Source: Alteromonas_F sp964429915
GTDB taxonomy: Bacteria > Pseudomonadota > Gammaproteobacteria > Enterobacterales > Alteromonadaceae
DNA: 53,743 nt
Direction: 5' to 3'
Assembly (NCBI GenBank): GCA_964429915.1
Contig: CAYSDZ010000020.1
Coordinates: 1-53,743, forward strand
Made by a program: the position numbers and the translations under genes. The notes beneath the pieces are model-generated. The model saw only the letters and a program-made list of their open reading frames with translations. It was not told the origin of the DNA and did not search any database. Shown in pieces: positions 16,613-25,204 of this stretch (its first letter is position 1; each line of letters begins with the position of its first letter).

Positions 16613-16673
16613 ACAGATTTCTAAATAGTAAGATAAAGTAGTATAAAGTGTTCAATTTTATAAGAGGTGTATC

Positions 16674-16931
16674 ATGCCTATGATTAAGAAAAGCATTACC
16701 GTGACTGACCAGCAAGAGCAGTGGATACAGTCGCAGATGGCGAACGGCAATTACGGTACGGATAGTGAGCTTATTCGTGAAGCATTGCGAGAAAAGCAAA
16801 TGCGAATGGCTGAAATAGAAGCGATAAGAGCAAAGCTAATTGAAGCCGAACAAAGCGATTTTGTTAATAAAACGCAGCAAGACATACTTGCAGGATTCAA
16901 GGAAAAAGCGCGCAAAGATGGGAAACTATAG
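16674..16931 (+). CDS. parD: ParD-family antitoxin
   Basis: This 85-residue antitoxin starts with a ribbon-helix-helix DNA-binding domain (KKSITVTDQQEQWIQSQMAN, then GTDSELIREALREKQMR) and has an extended charged C-terminal helix that would wrap the ParE toxin. The ATG at 16674 follows an AAGAGGTG ribosome site by 6 nt. The gene overlaps parE by 14 nt, giving the usual antitoxin-first coupled operon. ParD proteins normally repress their own promoter with ParE as co-repressor. The pair lies next to an integrase remnant, and toxin-antitoxin cassettes are frequent in sedentary chromosomal integrons. Confidence 0.88.
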   Translation: MPMIKKSITVTDQQEQWIQSQMANGNYGTDSELIREALREKQMRMAEIEAIRAKLIEAEQSDFVNKTQQDILAGFKEKARKDGKL

Positions 16932-17205
16932 GCTCACTGAAAAAGCCGAAGAGGATTTGCGCCGTATTTGGTTGTATGGCCTTGAAACCTTTGGTGTCAC
17001 TCAGGCTGATATTTACTTTGAACAATTTTTCACCCGCTTTGAGCAAATCGCGGCTAAACTTATGCTAGCTCCCCCTGTAGACAATATTCGCGAGGGCTAT
17101 CGACGTGCAATATGTGGTGTTGACAGTATTTATTATCGCATCAATGATGACGCTGTTGAAATTATGCGCATTTTAAGGCGGCAAGATATAAGCAGCGAAT
17201 TGTAA
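16918..17205 (+). CDS. parE: ParE-family toxin (RelE/ParE superfamily)
   Basis: This 95-residue protein has the ParE fold signature: an N-terminal strand (MGNYRLTEKAEEDLRRIWLY), two helices, then the C-terminal strands REGYRRAICGVDSIYYRI and VEIMRILRRQDI. ParE toxins poison DNA gyrase; other superfamily members cut mRNA, so the target is inferred from the ParD partner. The start at 16918 matches the family length. An in-frame ATG at 16840 would add 26 residues read from inside parD and is unlikely. The gene looks intact, so the pair may still be functional. It ends 120 nt before the 3' end of tRNA-Phe. Confidence 0.87.
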   Translation: MGNYRLTEKAEEDLRRIWLYGLETFGVTQADIYFEQFFTRFEQIAAKLMLAPPVDNIREGYRRAICGVDSIYYRINDDAVEIMRILRRQDISSEL

Positions 17206-17299
17206 TGACATTGCACCATACTTTGTAACCACTGCCATTTTTGGTGCGGTATCGAAAATAATTTGGAAAAAAGTGGGAGTTATTTGAAAAGTAGTAAGC

Positions 17300-17320
17300 A
17301 AAAACAGGCTACAAGCCTTT
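17300..17320 (-). terminator. Rho-independent terminator of tRNA-Phe
   Basis: On the minus strand, AGGCT-TGT-AGCCT forms a short stem followed by G and a T-run, directly after the CCA end of the tRNA. Confidence 0.65.
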
Positions 17321-17325
17321 AAAAA

Positions 17326-17401
17326 TGGTGCCCAGAGGCGGGATCGAACCACCGACACGCGGATTTTCAATCCGCTGCTCTACCGACTGAGCTATCTGGG
17401 C
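17326..17401 (-). tRNA. tRNA-Phe (anticodon GAA)
   Basis: The 76-nt minus-strand sequence folds as a standard cloverleaf: acceptor GCCCAGA/TCTGGGC, a D-arm with AGTCGGTA, anticodon stem GCGGA/TCCGC around the loop TTGAAAA (anticodon GAA), a variable loop GTGTC, a T-arm with TTCGATC, and an encoded CCA. Its 3' end faces the accessory stretch (intI remnant, parDE). That is the side where islands usually attach, but I found no second copy of the tRNA 3' end marking an attachment-site repeat. Confidence 0.97.
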
Positions 17402-17527
17402 ATTTACATAGCGCTGATTGCGCTGTGGGTGCGTATTAAACGTATTTCATGCAACTATGTCAACCGCTTTTGCAACAATTTTTACTAATTTGCACCCAAC
17501 TGCACAATTATCAAACTATTTATTAGA

Positions 17528-17800
17528 CTATTTAGTTGGAGGTACATAGCCTTCTATGTCAGGCTCTTTGCCTTCGAACAAAAAATCAGCCATTTTTTCT
17601 TCTAAAAAGGCGCGTGCATTAGGGTCCATCATATTAAGTTTTTTTTCATTGATAAGCATAGTTTGCTTCGACTGCCAAAGCGCCCAAGCTTCTTTACTGA
17701 CGGAATCAAAAATACGCTTCCCCAGCTCACCGGGGTATAACTGAAAATCGAGTCCTGCTGATTCTTTTTTTAGATAAATGCATTGTACTGTTCTGGCCAT
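17528..17800 (-). CDS. yggX: Fe(2+)-trafficking protein YggX
   Basis: This small cytoplasmic protein protects iron-sulfur enzymes against oxidative damage and influences labile iron. The 90-residue product contains the family's strongly conserved FQLYPGELGKRIFD, SKEAWALWQSKQTMLINEKK and FLFEGKEPDIEGYVPP blocks. I start it at MARTVQ (17800), matching E. coli MSRTI; an ATG four codons upstream also exists. It follows mutY by 13 nt on the same strand, the order seen in many gammaproteobacteria, and MutY itself carries an iron-sulfur cluster. Confidence 0.96.
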   Translation of the reverse strand: MARTVQCIYLKKESAGLDFQLYPGELGKRIFDSVSKEAWALWQSKQTMLINEKKLNMMDPNARAFLEEKMADFLFEGKEPDIEGYVPPTK

Positions 17801-17813
17801 ATCTGCTCTCACA

Positions 17814-18860
17814 TTACTGCTTGTTTAGTTCGTTTATAATACGTTTGGTTGGGGTTGAGAATCCAATTGAATTTTCCTCTTTCATATCAAACCACCCTTG
17901 ATTTGTTTCGCTTACCTGTAAAGTTGGTGCTTTAGCTAGTTCGCATTTCAACACCTTAATATCTAAATGAAAATGACTGAAAGTATGCCTAAACGACATT
18001 AGTTCAGTGAAACGAGGGTCAGATTCGCTTCTCTGATGGCTTAACACCCAATCTTTAGCTTCTCGTAAACACTGGACCTCATGAAAGCCCCACAATCCAC
18101 CCCAAATACCAGACATAGGTCGTTGTTCAAGCCACATTTTGTTCATAAACGTCAGTACCACAAGTGTACTGGATTTTATTGGTAAAGTTTTCTTTGGTTT
18201 TCGCCCCGGATATTGGTCTTGTGTTCCACTTACTTGAGCAACACACGACTCGCTTACTGGGCATTGCTCGCACTTTGGTTTAGTGCGAGTACATACTGTC
18301 GCTCCCAAATCCATCATCGCTTGAGTGTAGTCACCATATCGCTCTTTAGGCATTAATGTCTGTGCACTTTCCCACAGTGCATTTTCAACAGCTTTCTTGC
18401 CTGGCCACCCCTCTTGAGCACGATAACGCGCGAGCACACGTTTCACATTTCCATCGAGTATAGGGTACGGCTGGCCCAATGCGATAGACAATATCGCTCC
18501 TGCAGTAGAACGGCCGATACCGGGCAGTGCAACAACATGCTCAAATTGATCTGGAAACTTACCGCCATATTCTAGCTCGATAATTTGGGCTGCTTTATGT
18601 AAGTTACGTGCCCGAGCGTAATACCCCAATCCGGTCCAGTGATGTAACACGCTATCGCTTGGTGCCTTCGCTAAGCTTTTAATGGTAGGAAATGAATCCA
18701 TAAACTTAATGAAGTACGGAATAACGGTTTTCACTTGAGTTTGCTGCAACATAATTTCTGAAACCCAAACTCGATAGGCTGAAATATTCTCCTGCCATGG
18801 CAGGTTTTTTCTGCCATGCTTATCAAACCACCTTAACACTTGCTGAGAAAAACAACTCAT
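17814..18860 (-). CDS. mutY: A/G-specific adenine glycosylase MutY
   Basis: MutY removes adenine mispaired with 8-oxoguanine, preventing G-to-T changes. The 348-residue enzyme has catalytic Glu35 (VSEIMLQQTQV), the helix-hairpin-helix ALPGIGRSTAGA (residues 111-122) and catalytic Asp136 (PILDGNVKRVLARY). The [4Fe-4S] cluster Cys ligands are in CTRTKPKCEQCPVSESC. A C-terminal NUDIX-like domain recognises 8-oxoG. It is divergent from trmB and followed closely by yggX. Confidence 0.97.
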   Translation of the reverse strand: MSCFSQQVLRWFDKHGRKNLPWQENISAYRVWVSEIMLQQTQVKTVIPYFIKFMDSFPTIKSLAKAPSDSVLHHWTGLGYYARARNLHKAAQIIELEYGGKFPDQFEHVVALPGIGRSTAGAILSIALGQPYPILDGNVKRVLARYRAQEGWPGKKAVENALWESAQTLMPKERYGDYTQAMMDLGATVCTRTKPKCEQCPVSESCVAQVSGTQDQYPGRKPKKTLPIKSSTLVVLTFMNKMWLEQRPMSGIWGGLWGFHEVQCLREAKDWVLSHQRSESDPRFTELMSFRHTFSHFHLDIKVLKCELAKAPTLQVSETNQGWFDMKEENSIGFSTPTKRIINELNKQ

Positions 18861-19020
18861 AGCTTCTTAATGAATTAAGTACATCTAAATATTGCGATAG
18901 CCTACCTTAAATGCAGAGTAACCGCATACTTTTGCAAAAATACTGGAAAGCGAATCAGGTGCGAGGGATAATTCTTTTTTTTGCATCTTTAGCGCCTGAT
19001 ACGGCTCCAAGGAACGACAC

Positions 19021-19737
19021 ATGGGTCAATTTAAAAATCAATCTGAAGCGGAAGCTGCTGGGGTTTACATCAGTAAAGTTAAAAGTTTTGTCAAACGCGA
19101 AGGCAGGCTGACCAAAGGCCAAGCAAAAGCGCTCGATGATTATTGGTCAAAAATGGGTATAGAGGTGTCTGACACGACATTAAATTTTTCCAAACTTTTC
19201 GGTAACGATCACCCAGTTGTCTTAGAAATTGGCTTCGGTATGGGGCGTTCTTTAGTCGAAATGGCACAAGCCCAACCCCACCTGAATTTTTTAGGCATTG
19301 AAGTACATCGACCCGGAGTTGGCGCATGTTTAGCCTATGCGGGTGAATTGCAATTGAGCAATTTAAAAGTCATCGAACACGATGCTGTTGAAGTATTAAA
19401 AAACAACATACCAACAGCTTCACTCGAACGTCTTCAGCTTTTCTTTCCTGACCCTTGGCACAAAAAACGTCATCACAAAAGACGAATAGTACAGGCCGAT
19501 TTTGTAGAGTTAGTCGCCAAGAAACTGAAACCGGCAGGACAAAGCCACATGGCAACCGACTGGGAACCTTATGCTCATCACATGCTAGAAGTAATGCAAA
19601 AAAGCGAGGTCTTCAAGAATACCTCTCAAACCAATGACTTTGTGCCTCGACCAGACTATCGACCTATCACCAAGTTTGAAACCCGAGGTCAACGTTTAGG
19701 CCATGGTGTCTGGGACTTAATTTTTGAAAAGGTTTAA
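19021..19737 (+). CDS. trmB: tRNA (guanine-N7-)-methyltransferase TrmB
   Basis: TrmB forms m7G46 in the tRNA variable loop using S-adenosylmethionine. The 238-residue protein has the SAM-binding segment VVLEIGFGMGRSLVEMA, the family block LERLQLFFPDPWHKKRHHKR containing catalytic Asp, and the closing TKFETRGQRLGHGVWDL. The ATG at 19021 follows an AAGGAAC ribosome site. A frame opening at 18911 overlaps it but is a shadow. The gene is divergent from mutY, as in many gammaproteobacteria, and rsmC follows after 3 nt. Confidence 0.96.
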   Translation: MGQFKNQSEAEAAGVYISKVKSFVKREGRLTKGQAKALDDYWSKMGIEVSDTTLNFSKLFGNDHPVVLEIGFGMGRSLVEMAQAQPHLNFLGIEVHRPGVGACLAYAGELQLSNLKVIEHDAVEVLKNNIPTASLERLQLFFPDPWHKKRHHKRRIVQADFVELVAKKLKPAGQSHMATDWEPYAHHMLEVMQKSEVFKNTSQTNDFVPRPDYRPITKFETRGQRLGHGVWDLIFEKV

Positions 19738-19740
19738 CTA

Positions 19741-20820
19741 ATGCGACCCGTCTCACAAATTCTAGAACGCAACATCGCTCTGTTCAGTGCAGGTAGTTGG
19801 CTAATCATTAACCCTGAAGAGAGCGCTTGGGTTAACATATGTACAGCGTCAGATTTTACCGTACTTCATCAATACATTAATATTTTTCAACAATGCACTG
19901 GCTTCAGTTCAGCGCTAGAATTTGATAGTCGAGATGTAATAGCCAACTCAGGCAAACTTAGCTACACCCTTAAAAAAGGTCGACACACGCATATTTTTGC
20001 CCCTTTCCTCGAATCAGGACAGTTTGATAATGTACTCATCAACATGCCGAAGTCTAAATCGCATTTCAAATTATTGGTCGATATTGCTCAGGCCTGCCTT
20101 GCGAATGATGGCAATGTGTACGTGGTTGGCGAAAACAAAAGTGGCATAAAAAGCATCGCAAAAATATTGGAAACGACAGGGCGTGTATCCAAAGAAGATT
20201 CAGCAAGGCATTGTACTCTACTGCATTACAAGCCCAATAAATGTCGCGTTGAATTTAGCCCTGAACGCTACCTGCAAACCCATACCTATTCAGTCAATAA
20301 CCACGAGTGGTTTTGCTGTAACTATCCAGGCGTGTTTAGCGAGGGAAGACTCGATGAAGGCACTCAGCTTCTACTTCAATCCTTGCCCCAAGCCATAATA
20401 GACAAGACACTGGATTTTGCCTGCGGTGCCGGAGTGGTTGCCGCATACGTTATGACAAACACGCCAAATACGCCTATTGATTGCCTTGATGTTAGTGCCC
20501 TTGCCCTCTATGCGAGTGCCCAAACATTGCACAGCAATGGTCTACATGCCAAGCTTATCGGTGCTGATGGTTTAATGGGTGTGAACGGGCGATATCGGCA
20601 TATACTCTCCAACCCACCGTTTCACACGGGTGTTCATACCGATTATGAAGTAACCACTCGTTTTATAAACAAGGCAAAATCACTACTATTAAAAAACGGC
20701 AGAATGACTATCGTAGCCAATAAATTTTTACCTTATTTGGCACAATTGCAGCGCAATTTTAAACAAGTTGATATAGTGAAGCAAAATACACGATTTACTG
20801 TTTATGCGTGCCACGAGTAA
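19741..20820 (+). CDS. rsmC: 16S rRNA m2G1207 methyltransferase RsmC
   Basis: RsmC methylates N2 of G1207 in 16S rRNA within assembled 30S subunits. The 359-residue protein has the family's duplicated layout: an N-terminal half without a SAM motif and a C-terminal catalytic half. The latter carries the SAM loop TLDFACGAGVVAAYV and the substrate motif LSNPPFHTG. It begins 3 nt after trmB ends, so the two tRNA/rRNA methyltransferase genes are almost certainly co-transcribed. Overall similarity to E. coli RsmC looks moderate, as the N-terminal half is divergent. Confidence 0.9.
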   Translation: MRPVSQILERNIALFSAGSWLIINPEESAWVNICTASDFTVLHQYINIFQQCTGFSSALEFDSRDVIANSGKLSYTLKKGRHTHIFAPFLESGQFDNVLINMPKSKSHFKLLVDIAQACLANDGNVYVVGENKSGIKSIAKILETTGRVSKEDSARHCTLLHYKPNKCRVEFSPERYLQTHTYSVNNHEWFCCNYPGVFSEGRLDEGTQLLLQSLPQAIIDKTLDFACGAGVVAAYVMTNTPNTPIDCLDVSALALYASAQTLHSNGLHAKLIGADGLMGVNGRYRHILSNPPFHTGVHTDYEVTTRFINKAKSLLLKNGRMTIVANKFLPYLAQLQRNFKQVDIVKQNTRFTVYACHE

Positions 20821-20836
20821 ATAGAGGTTTATAAAA

Positions 20837-22276
20837 ATGAATGTAGTGCTAGCTATATCCGAGATAGAGGGTTTAGTAAAAACCGGTGGTTTGGCTGATG
20901 TCGGCAAAGCACTATCGATTGAGCTTGCCGCTCGCGAACACACTGTATCGGTTTTTTTGCCTTATTATTCTGTGTTACAGGGGGTTGAAGACCTTCAAAA
21001 CCTCCACACTGTCGAGATAAATGAACCGCTTTTGTCGCAGAGTCAGGTTTATCAGTTTGATCTTAAGCATACAAAATGGCGTGGAGTAGACCTTTACTTG
21101 GTTGACTACCCCGAGTATTTTCATCGCAACGGACTCTATAACGACCAATATCACGCTTTCGATGACAACGGTGAGCGCTTCAGCTTTTTTTCGGGTGCCG
21201 TGCTTCACAGCATGATTTATTTAGGCATTTCAGCAGACCTTATCCATTGCCATGATTGGCATACTGCCGTTCTGCCTTTTTTGCTAAAACACAACGATGC
21301 GAACTGTTTACAAACCACAAAGAGCGTTGTAACTATTCACAACGCTGCATTTCAGGGTGTTTTTCAAATAGAAACGGTGCCTTTTCTGCGACATCATCCG
21401 GGCATTTTAAGCCAAGTTCATGGTGGCTATATCAATATGCTGAAAATGGGTCTAGCGTTTGCAGATAAAATCACTACAGTAAGCCCGAACTACGCCAATG
21501 AGATACGCACCCCCCTAGGAAGCCATGGACTTCATGATGTCCTCGCTATGCGTCATGATGATTTAAGCGGTATATTGAACGGCTGTGATTACTCGGCATG
21601 GAATCCAAGTACCGACCCCTATTTAAAAGCACATTATCATGTGGATGATATAAGCAATAAACAGCAGTGCAAACAGGATTTACAGCATATATTTTCACTA
21701 GAGCAAAATGGTCAATTGCCGGTATTAGGCATGGTATGCCGTTTAACCGACCAAAAAGGCTTCAGTTATTTACTACCTATTATTCCCGAACTTCTAAAGC
21801 ACAAAGTTCAGTTAGTGATTGCTGGTACTGGCGATCCCTACGTGTGCATGGAGTTGAATACATTGGTTGAACGTTACCCAAACCAGCTCGCTTTTTTTAA
21901 TGGATTCAGTGACGAAATGGCACATAAAATAGAAGCGGGTGCAGACTTCTTCTTAATGCCATCCCAGTTTGAGCCCTGCGGTCTAAACCAAATGTACAGC
22001 CTTGCTTATGGCACGTTACCCATCGTTCGAGCCGTAGGTGGCTTACGCGACACAGTAATAGATATCCATGAGCGACCTAACGAATCAACAGGCGTTGTTT
22101 TCTATGAACCCAGTCCCGAATCGCTTTTAGCTTGTTTACGAAGAGCGTTGCTGTTTTACCACGAGTGTCCTTACGAATTTAAACAAGTTCAACAGCGAGG
22201 CATGACGAAAAAGTTTACGTGGCAAAGTGCTTGTGACGAATATGAGGCGTTATATGCTGAATTGCAGACCTCTTAA
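20837..22276 (+). CDS. glgA: Glycogen/starch synthase, GT5 family (GlgA)
   Basis: GlgA adds glucose from a nucleotide sugar (usually ADP-glucose) to the growing alpha-1,4-glucan. The 479-residue protein has the ADP-glucose loop KTGGL at residues 15-19, the IHCHDWHTAVLPFLL block, a GT-B linker with GMVCRLTDQKGFSYLLP, and the catalytic region MPSQFEPCGLNQMYSLAYGT followed by VRAVGGLRDTV. It starts 16 nt after rsmC. No glgB, glgC, glgP or glgX gene is in the window, unlike the usual glg operon, so it is a stand-alone synthase here; its partners must lie elsewhere. Confidence 0.92.
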   Translation: MNVVLAISEIEGLVKTGGLADVGKALSIELAAREHTVSVFLPYYSVLQGVEDLQNLHTVEINEPLLSQSQVYQFDLKHTKWRGVDLYLVDYPEYFHRNGLYNDQYHAFDDNGERFSFFSGAVLHSMIYLGISADLIHCHDWHTAVLPFLLKHNDANCLQTTKSVVTIHNAAFQGVFQIETVPFLRHHPGILSQVHGGYINMLKMGLAFADKITTVSPNYANEIRTPLGSHGLHDVLAMRHDDLSGILNGCDYSAWNPSTDPYLKAHYHVDDISNKQQCKQDLQHIFSLEQNGQLPVLGMVCRLTDQKGFSYLLPIIPELLKHKVQLVIAGTGDPYVCMELNTLVERYPNQLAFFNGFSDEMAHKIEAGADFFLMPSQFEPCGLNQMYSLAYGTLPIVRAVGGLRDTVIDIHERPNESTGVVFYEPSPESLLACLRRALLFYHECPYEFKQVQQRGMTKKFTWQSACDEYEALYAELQTS

Positions 22277-22457
22277 GCGTATTAAGAGCGCTAGGTTGTA
22301 TCAACTTCAAGTGCATATTATTTGAACTTTCATCTTGAAACTCAACGGAACACCCCAATTTTGTTAACATTAAGCGCATATAGACTTGCAAAGCGCGTAG
22401 GTACGTTTAATATTTAATTCATAAAAACAACGAGATTTACAATTACAGAGAGCTATC

Positions 22458-23168
22458 ATGCAAACGCCAAATATATTAATCGTTGAAGACGAGGACGTGA
22501 CTCGTACTACGCTCAAAAGCTTGTTTGAAGCTGAAGGCTACAGTGTTTTTGAAGCCGAAAACGGGGAACAAATGCATGATTTTTTCCAAAACCACAATAT
22601 CAATTTAGTGATTATGGATATTAATCTTCCCGGCAAAAATGGGCTTATTTTAGCGAGAGAAGTGCGCGACAGAAAAAATGTAGGGCTCATTTTCTTAACA
22701 GGAAGAGACAACGAAGTCGACCGTATTCTTGGTCTTGAAATAGGCGCAGATGATTACCTCACTAAGCCATTCAACCCCAGAGAATTAACGATACGCGCTC
22801 GCAATTTGCTTGCACGCACAACTAATTCTAGTGAAGATGACGATCTACCAAGCCGAGTGAGTTTTAACGGTTGGATTTTAGACGGGGATAGCCGCGCTCT
22901 TATCTCACCGTCGGGTAATGAATTCAGATTACCTCGAAGTGAGTTCAGAGCATTGCATTTGTTTTTGAGCAATCCCGGCAAAATTTTAACTCGTGAACAA
23001 CTCATTATGGAAATGACTGGAAGAGAGTTACGACCGAATGATCGCACGGTTGATGTAACGATACGTCGTATTCGTAAGCACTTTGAATCGGAACCGTCGA
23101 AAGAAGAGTTAATTGTAACGATACATGGCGAAGGTTATCGTTTTTGCGGCACCGTAGACAGCCAATAA
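22458..23168 (+). CDS. arcA: Aerobic respiration control response regulator ArcA
   Basis: ArcA is the OmpR/PhoB-type regulator that, when phosphorylated by ArcB, represses aerobic respiration genes under low oxygen. The 236-residue protein matches E. coli ArcA closely in the receiver domain (opening MQTPNILIVEDEDVTRTTLK; phospho-acceptor Asp54 in VIMDINLPGKNG; FLTGRDNEVDRILGLEIGAD and LTKPFNPRELTIRARNLL). A winged-helix DNA-binding domain ends in IHGEGYRFCGTV. It is monocistronic: a 181-nt gap precedes it and pmbA converges on it. No arcB is seen nearby, as in E. coli where arcB is also unlinked. Confidence 0.96.
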   Translation: MQTPNILIVEDEDVTRTTLKSLFEAEGYSVFEAENGEQMHDFFQNHNINLVIMDINLPGKNGLILAREVRDRKNVGLIFLTGRDNEVDRILGLEIGADDYLTKPFNPRELTIRARNLLARTTNSSEDDDLPSRVSFNGWILDGDSRALISPSGNEFRLPRSEFRALHLFLSNPGKILTREQLIMEMTGRELRPNDRTVDVTIRRIRKHFESEPSKEELIVTIHGEGYRFCGTVDSQ

Positions 23169-23186
23169 AAAATGCCAAATGAAAGT

Positions 23187-23213
23187 GCGTAGCTAGCTAA
23201 CTGCCAGCTACGC
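23187..23213. terminator. Inverted repeat between convergent arcA and pmbA
   Basis: GCGTAGCT (23187-23194) and AGCTACGC (23206-23213) are exact inverted copies with an 11-nt loop, overlapping the end of pmbA. There is no T-run. It could slow or end transcription from either side, but it is not a textbook terminator. Confidence 0.4.
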
Positions 23214-24528
23214 GCATCGTGTTTATTAACACTGAGCCCGTTTGTATTGCTCCTCTCGTTTCTTTTTCTGCTCCGATTGCTACGATATCTTTGAACATCG
23301 TTTTTAAGTTTCCTGCAATGGTCACTTCGTGGACGGGAAACTGAATCACACCATTTTCAACCCAAAAACCAGCGGCACCTCGTGAATAATCACCTGTTAC
23401 AGTATTCACGCCCTGACCCATAAGTTCAGTTACCAGTAAGCCAGTTCCTAACTCGCTAAGCATTGCTTTGTCGTCATGACCAGAGTGCCCCACAAGCCAA
23501 TTATGAATGCCACCAGCATGCCCATTAGAAAGAACGCCCAACTTTCGCGCTGAATAAGACGCATATAAGTAGTGTTTCAATACGCCTTCTTGAACAATAT
23601 CTAAATTTTGTGTCGCGACGCCTTCACTGTCGAAGCTTGAACTTGCAAGGCCGCCTTTAATAAAAGGGCGTTCTTCTATCGTTAACCACTCAGGAAAAAT
23701 GCGTTCGCCGAGCTGGTCGAGTAAAAAGGTAGAGCGTCGGTACAATGCACCGCCTCCTATTGCCGATACAAGATGGCCAAATACACTTGATGCCACCTCT
23801 TTTGCAAACATTACGCGGCATTCTTGAGTTTCAATTTTTCGTGCGCCCAATCGAGCTAAGGTTGCTTGTGCGGCTTGGGTGCCTACCTGTCTTGCCGAAT
23901 CGAGTTTAGTGAAATCTCGGCTTACCGTGTACGCATAGTCTCGCTGCATATCATCTTTATCAGACGCAATAACCATGCAACTTAGGTTATACCTTGAACT
24001 CGGGTATCCAGCGAGTAAACCATGCGAATTCCCATATACACTTATACCCACATTTCCATTAAAAGTCGCACCGTCAGAATTAGTGATTTTTTTGTCGACT
24101 TCCAGTGCTGCCGATTCTGTTTCTAATACTTTTTGCATTGCCATCTGCGTATCTAATTCAATAGGGTGATACAGGGCTAAGTCTGGAAATTCAGTCGCCA
24201 TTAAGTTGGCATCAGCGAGACCGTTACATTCGTCTTCACCCGTGTATTTGGCGATATGTATTGCTTTTTCGACGGCGAGTTTTACAGCATTTTCACTCAA
24301 ATCGGCAGTTGACGCACTACCTTTTTGCGAGCCTATATAAACAGATATTCCCAAGCTATTGTCGTGCGTAAATTCAACATTCTCTATTTCATTCAAGCGA
24401 GAAGAAACCGCAATACCTTGTACTTTAGATAAGCTTGCTTCAGCCTGTGTCGCTCCTTTTTGCGAAGCGTGCTTTAAAACATCGCTAATAACTTGTTTGC
24501 TTTGAGATAACATCTTCTCGGTTTGCAT
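23197..24528 (-). CDS. pmbA: TldE/PmbA metalloprotease subunit
   Basis: PmbA (TldE) is the non-catalytic partner in the TldD/TldE heterodimeric protease that matures microcin B17 and degrades the CcdA antitoxin in E. coli; its usual substrates are unknown. The 443-residue protein has the family fold with no zinc HExxxH, as expected for TldE. Conserved segments include EDECNGLADANLMA, FDSEGVATQNLDIV and TGDYSRGAAGFWVENG. The ATG at 24528 follows a TAGGAAAG ribosome site. It is divergent from darP, the same pairing as yjgA-pmbA in E. coli, and its catalytic partner tldD lies just beyond darP. Confidence 0.93.
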   Translation of the reverse strand: MQTEKMLSQSKQVISDVLKHASQKGATQAEASLSKVQGIAVSSRLNEIENVEFTHDNSLGISVYIGSQKGSASTADLSENAVKLAVEKAIHIAKYTGEDECNGLADANLMATEFPDLALYHPIELDTQMAMQKVLETESAALEVDKKITNSDGATFNGNVGISVYGNSHGLLAGYPSSRYNLSCMVIASDKDDMQRDYAYTVSRDFTKLDSARQVGTQAAQATLARLGARKIETQECRVMFAKEVASSVFGHLVSAIGGGALYRRSTFLLDQLGERIFPEWLTIEERPFIKGGLASSSFDSEGVATQNLDIVQEGVLKHYLYASYSARKLGVLSNGHAGGIHNWLVGHSGHDDKAMLSELGTGLLVTELMGQGVNTVTGDYSRGAAGFWVENGVIQFPVHEVTIAGNLKTMFKDIVAIGAEKETRGAIQTGSVLINTMRVAGS

Positions 24529-24693
24529 TGCTTTCCTATATTATTTTGTTGAGGACGTATAAGTATGGCAAAATTAACACTAAAATAAGTGTAACATTAT
24601 ATACTCGTTCCACCTCAAATTACTCTGTTCAGAGAGCGAGTATCTTCTGGGTGCTATGGGTATACAAGCACAAAAATGAGATAAAGCATAAAG

Positions 24694-25197
24694 ATGAGCG
24701 AAGACGAAGGCCAGTACGTCAGTAAAACACAACTCAAACAAGAATCTACTGAAAGGCAAAAGCTAGGTGAGGAAATTGTTCAATTGTCTCCTGCTCATCT
24801 TGAATTAATGCCCTTAGATGATGATTTAAAACAAGCAATAGACATTGCAAGAAAAATTAATCGAAAGAAAGACGGATACCGAAGGCAATTACAGTATATC
24901 GGTAAGGTATTGCGCTCACGCGATATTGAACCTTTGTACGAGGCACTTGCTAAAGTAAAAGATCGTCACGCCCAAACCAATGCTCACTTTCATTATTTAG
25001 AAAAATTACGTGATACTATTATTGAAAACGGTGATGAGGGTATTCAACAAGCACTAGAAACTCATCCTAATTTATCGCGTCAAACGTTGCGACAACACTG
25101 CCGTCAGATTCAAAAAGAAAGGGAAAAAAATGCCCCTCCAAAACACTTCAGGGCTTTGTTTCAATATTTAAAAACTGAGCTTGAAGACCAACAGTAA
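24694..25197 (+). CDS. darP: Ribosome-associated 50S assembly factor DarP (YjgA)
   Basis: DarP (formerly YjgA, DUF615) binds late precursors of the 50S ribosomal subunit and helps peptidyl-transferase centre maturation. The 167-residue highly charged helical protein has the family blocks VSKTQLKQESTERQKLGEEI, ELMPLDDDLKQAIDIARKI and RRQLQYIGKVLRSRDIEPL. It is divergent from pmbA and convergent with tldD, whose stop is only 7 nt away. The 7-bp inverted repeat AGGTGGC/GCCACCT (25198-25220) lies over the two gene ends. Confidence 0.94.
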   Translation: MSEDEGQYVSKTQLKQESTERQKLGEEIVQLSPAHLELMPLDDDLKQAIDIARKINRKKDGYRRQLQYIGKVLRSRDIEPLYEALAKVKDRHAQTNAHFHYLEKLRDTIIENGDEGIQQALETHPNLSRQTLRQHCRQIQKEREKNAPPKHFRALFQYLKTELEDQQ

Positions 25198-25204
25198 AGG
25201 TGGC

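Larger units (their letters stand above)
16263..16673. other. 411-nt intergenic stretch between the intI remnant and parD
   Basis: In a working integron this side of intI would hold attI and the first cassettes. I see no clear attI core or attC site. The stretch holds a short direct repeat of AATTAACTT (about 16353-16373), a possible broken small minus-strand gene (16367-16604), a hairpin with a T-run (16574-16612) and an AT-rich lead into parD. Confidence 0.5.

Noticed and set aside
16840..16917. Longer ParE start at 16840
   Set aside because: The extra 26 residues are parD read in another frame; the ATG at 16918 gives the usual family length.
17326..17401. tRNA-Phe as the attachment site of a genomic island
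   Set aside because: No direct repeat of the tRNA 3' end was found at the far edge of the accessory stretch, and the integrase there is of integron type rather than phage type.
24565..24588. 7-codon leader peptide MAKLTLK upstream of darP with a GAGGA site
   Set aside because: Too short to tell from chance, and no attenuator hairpin lies between it and darP.
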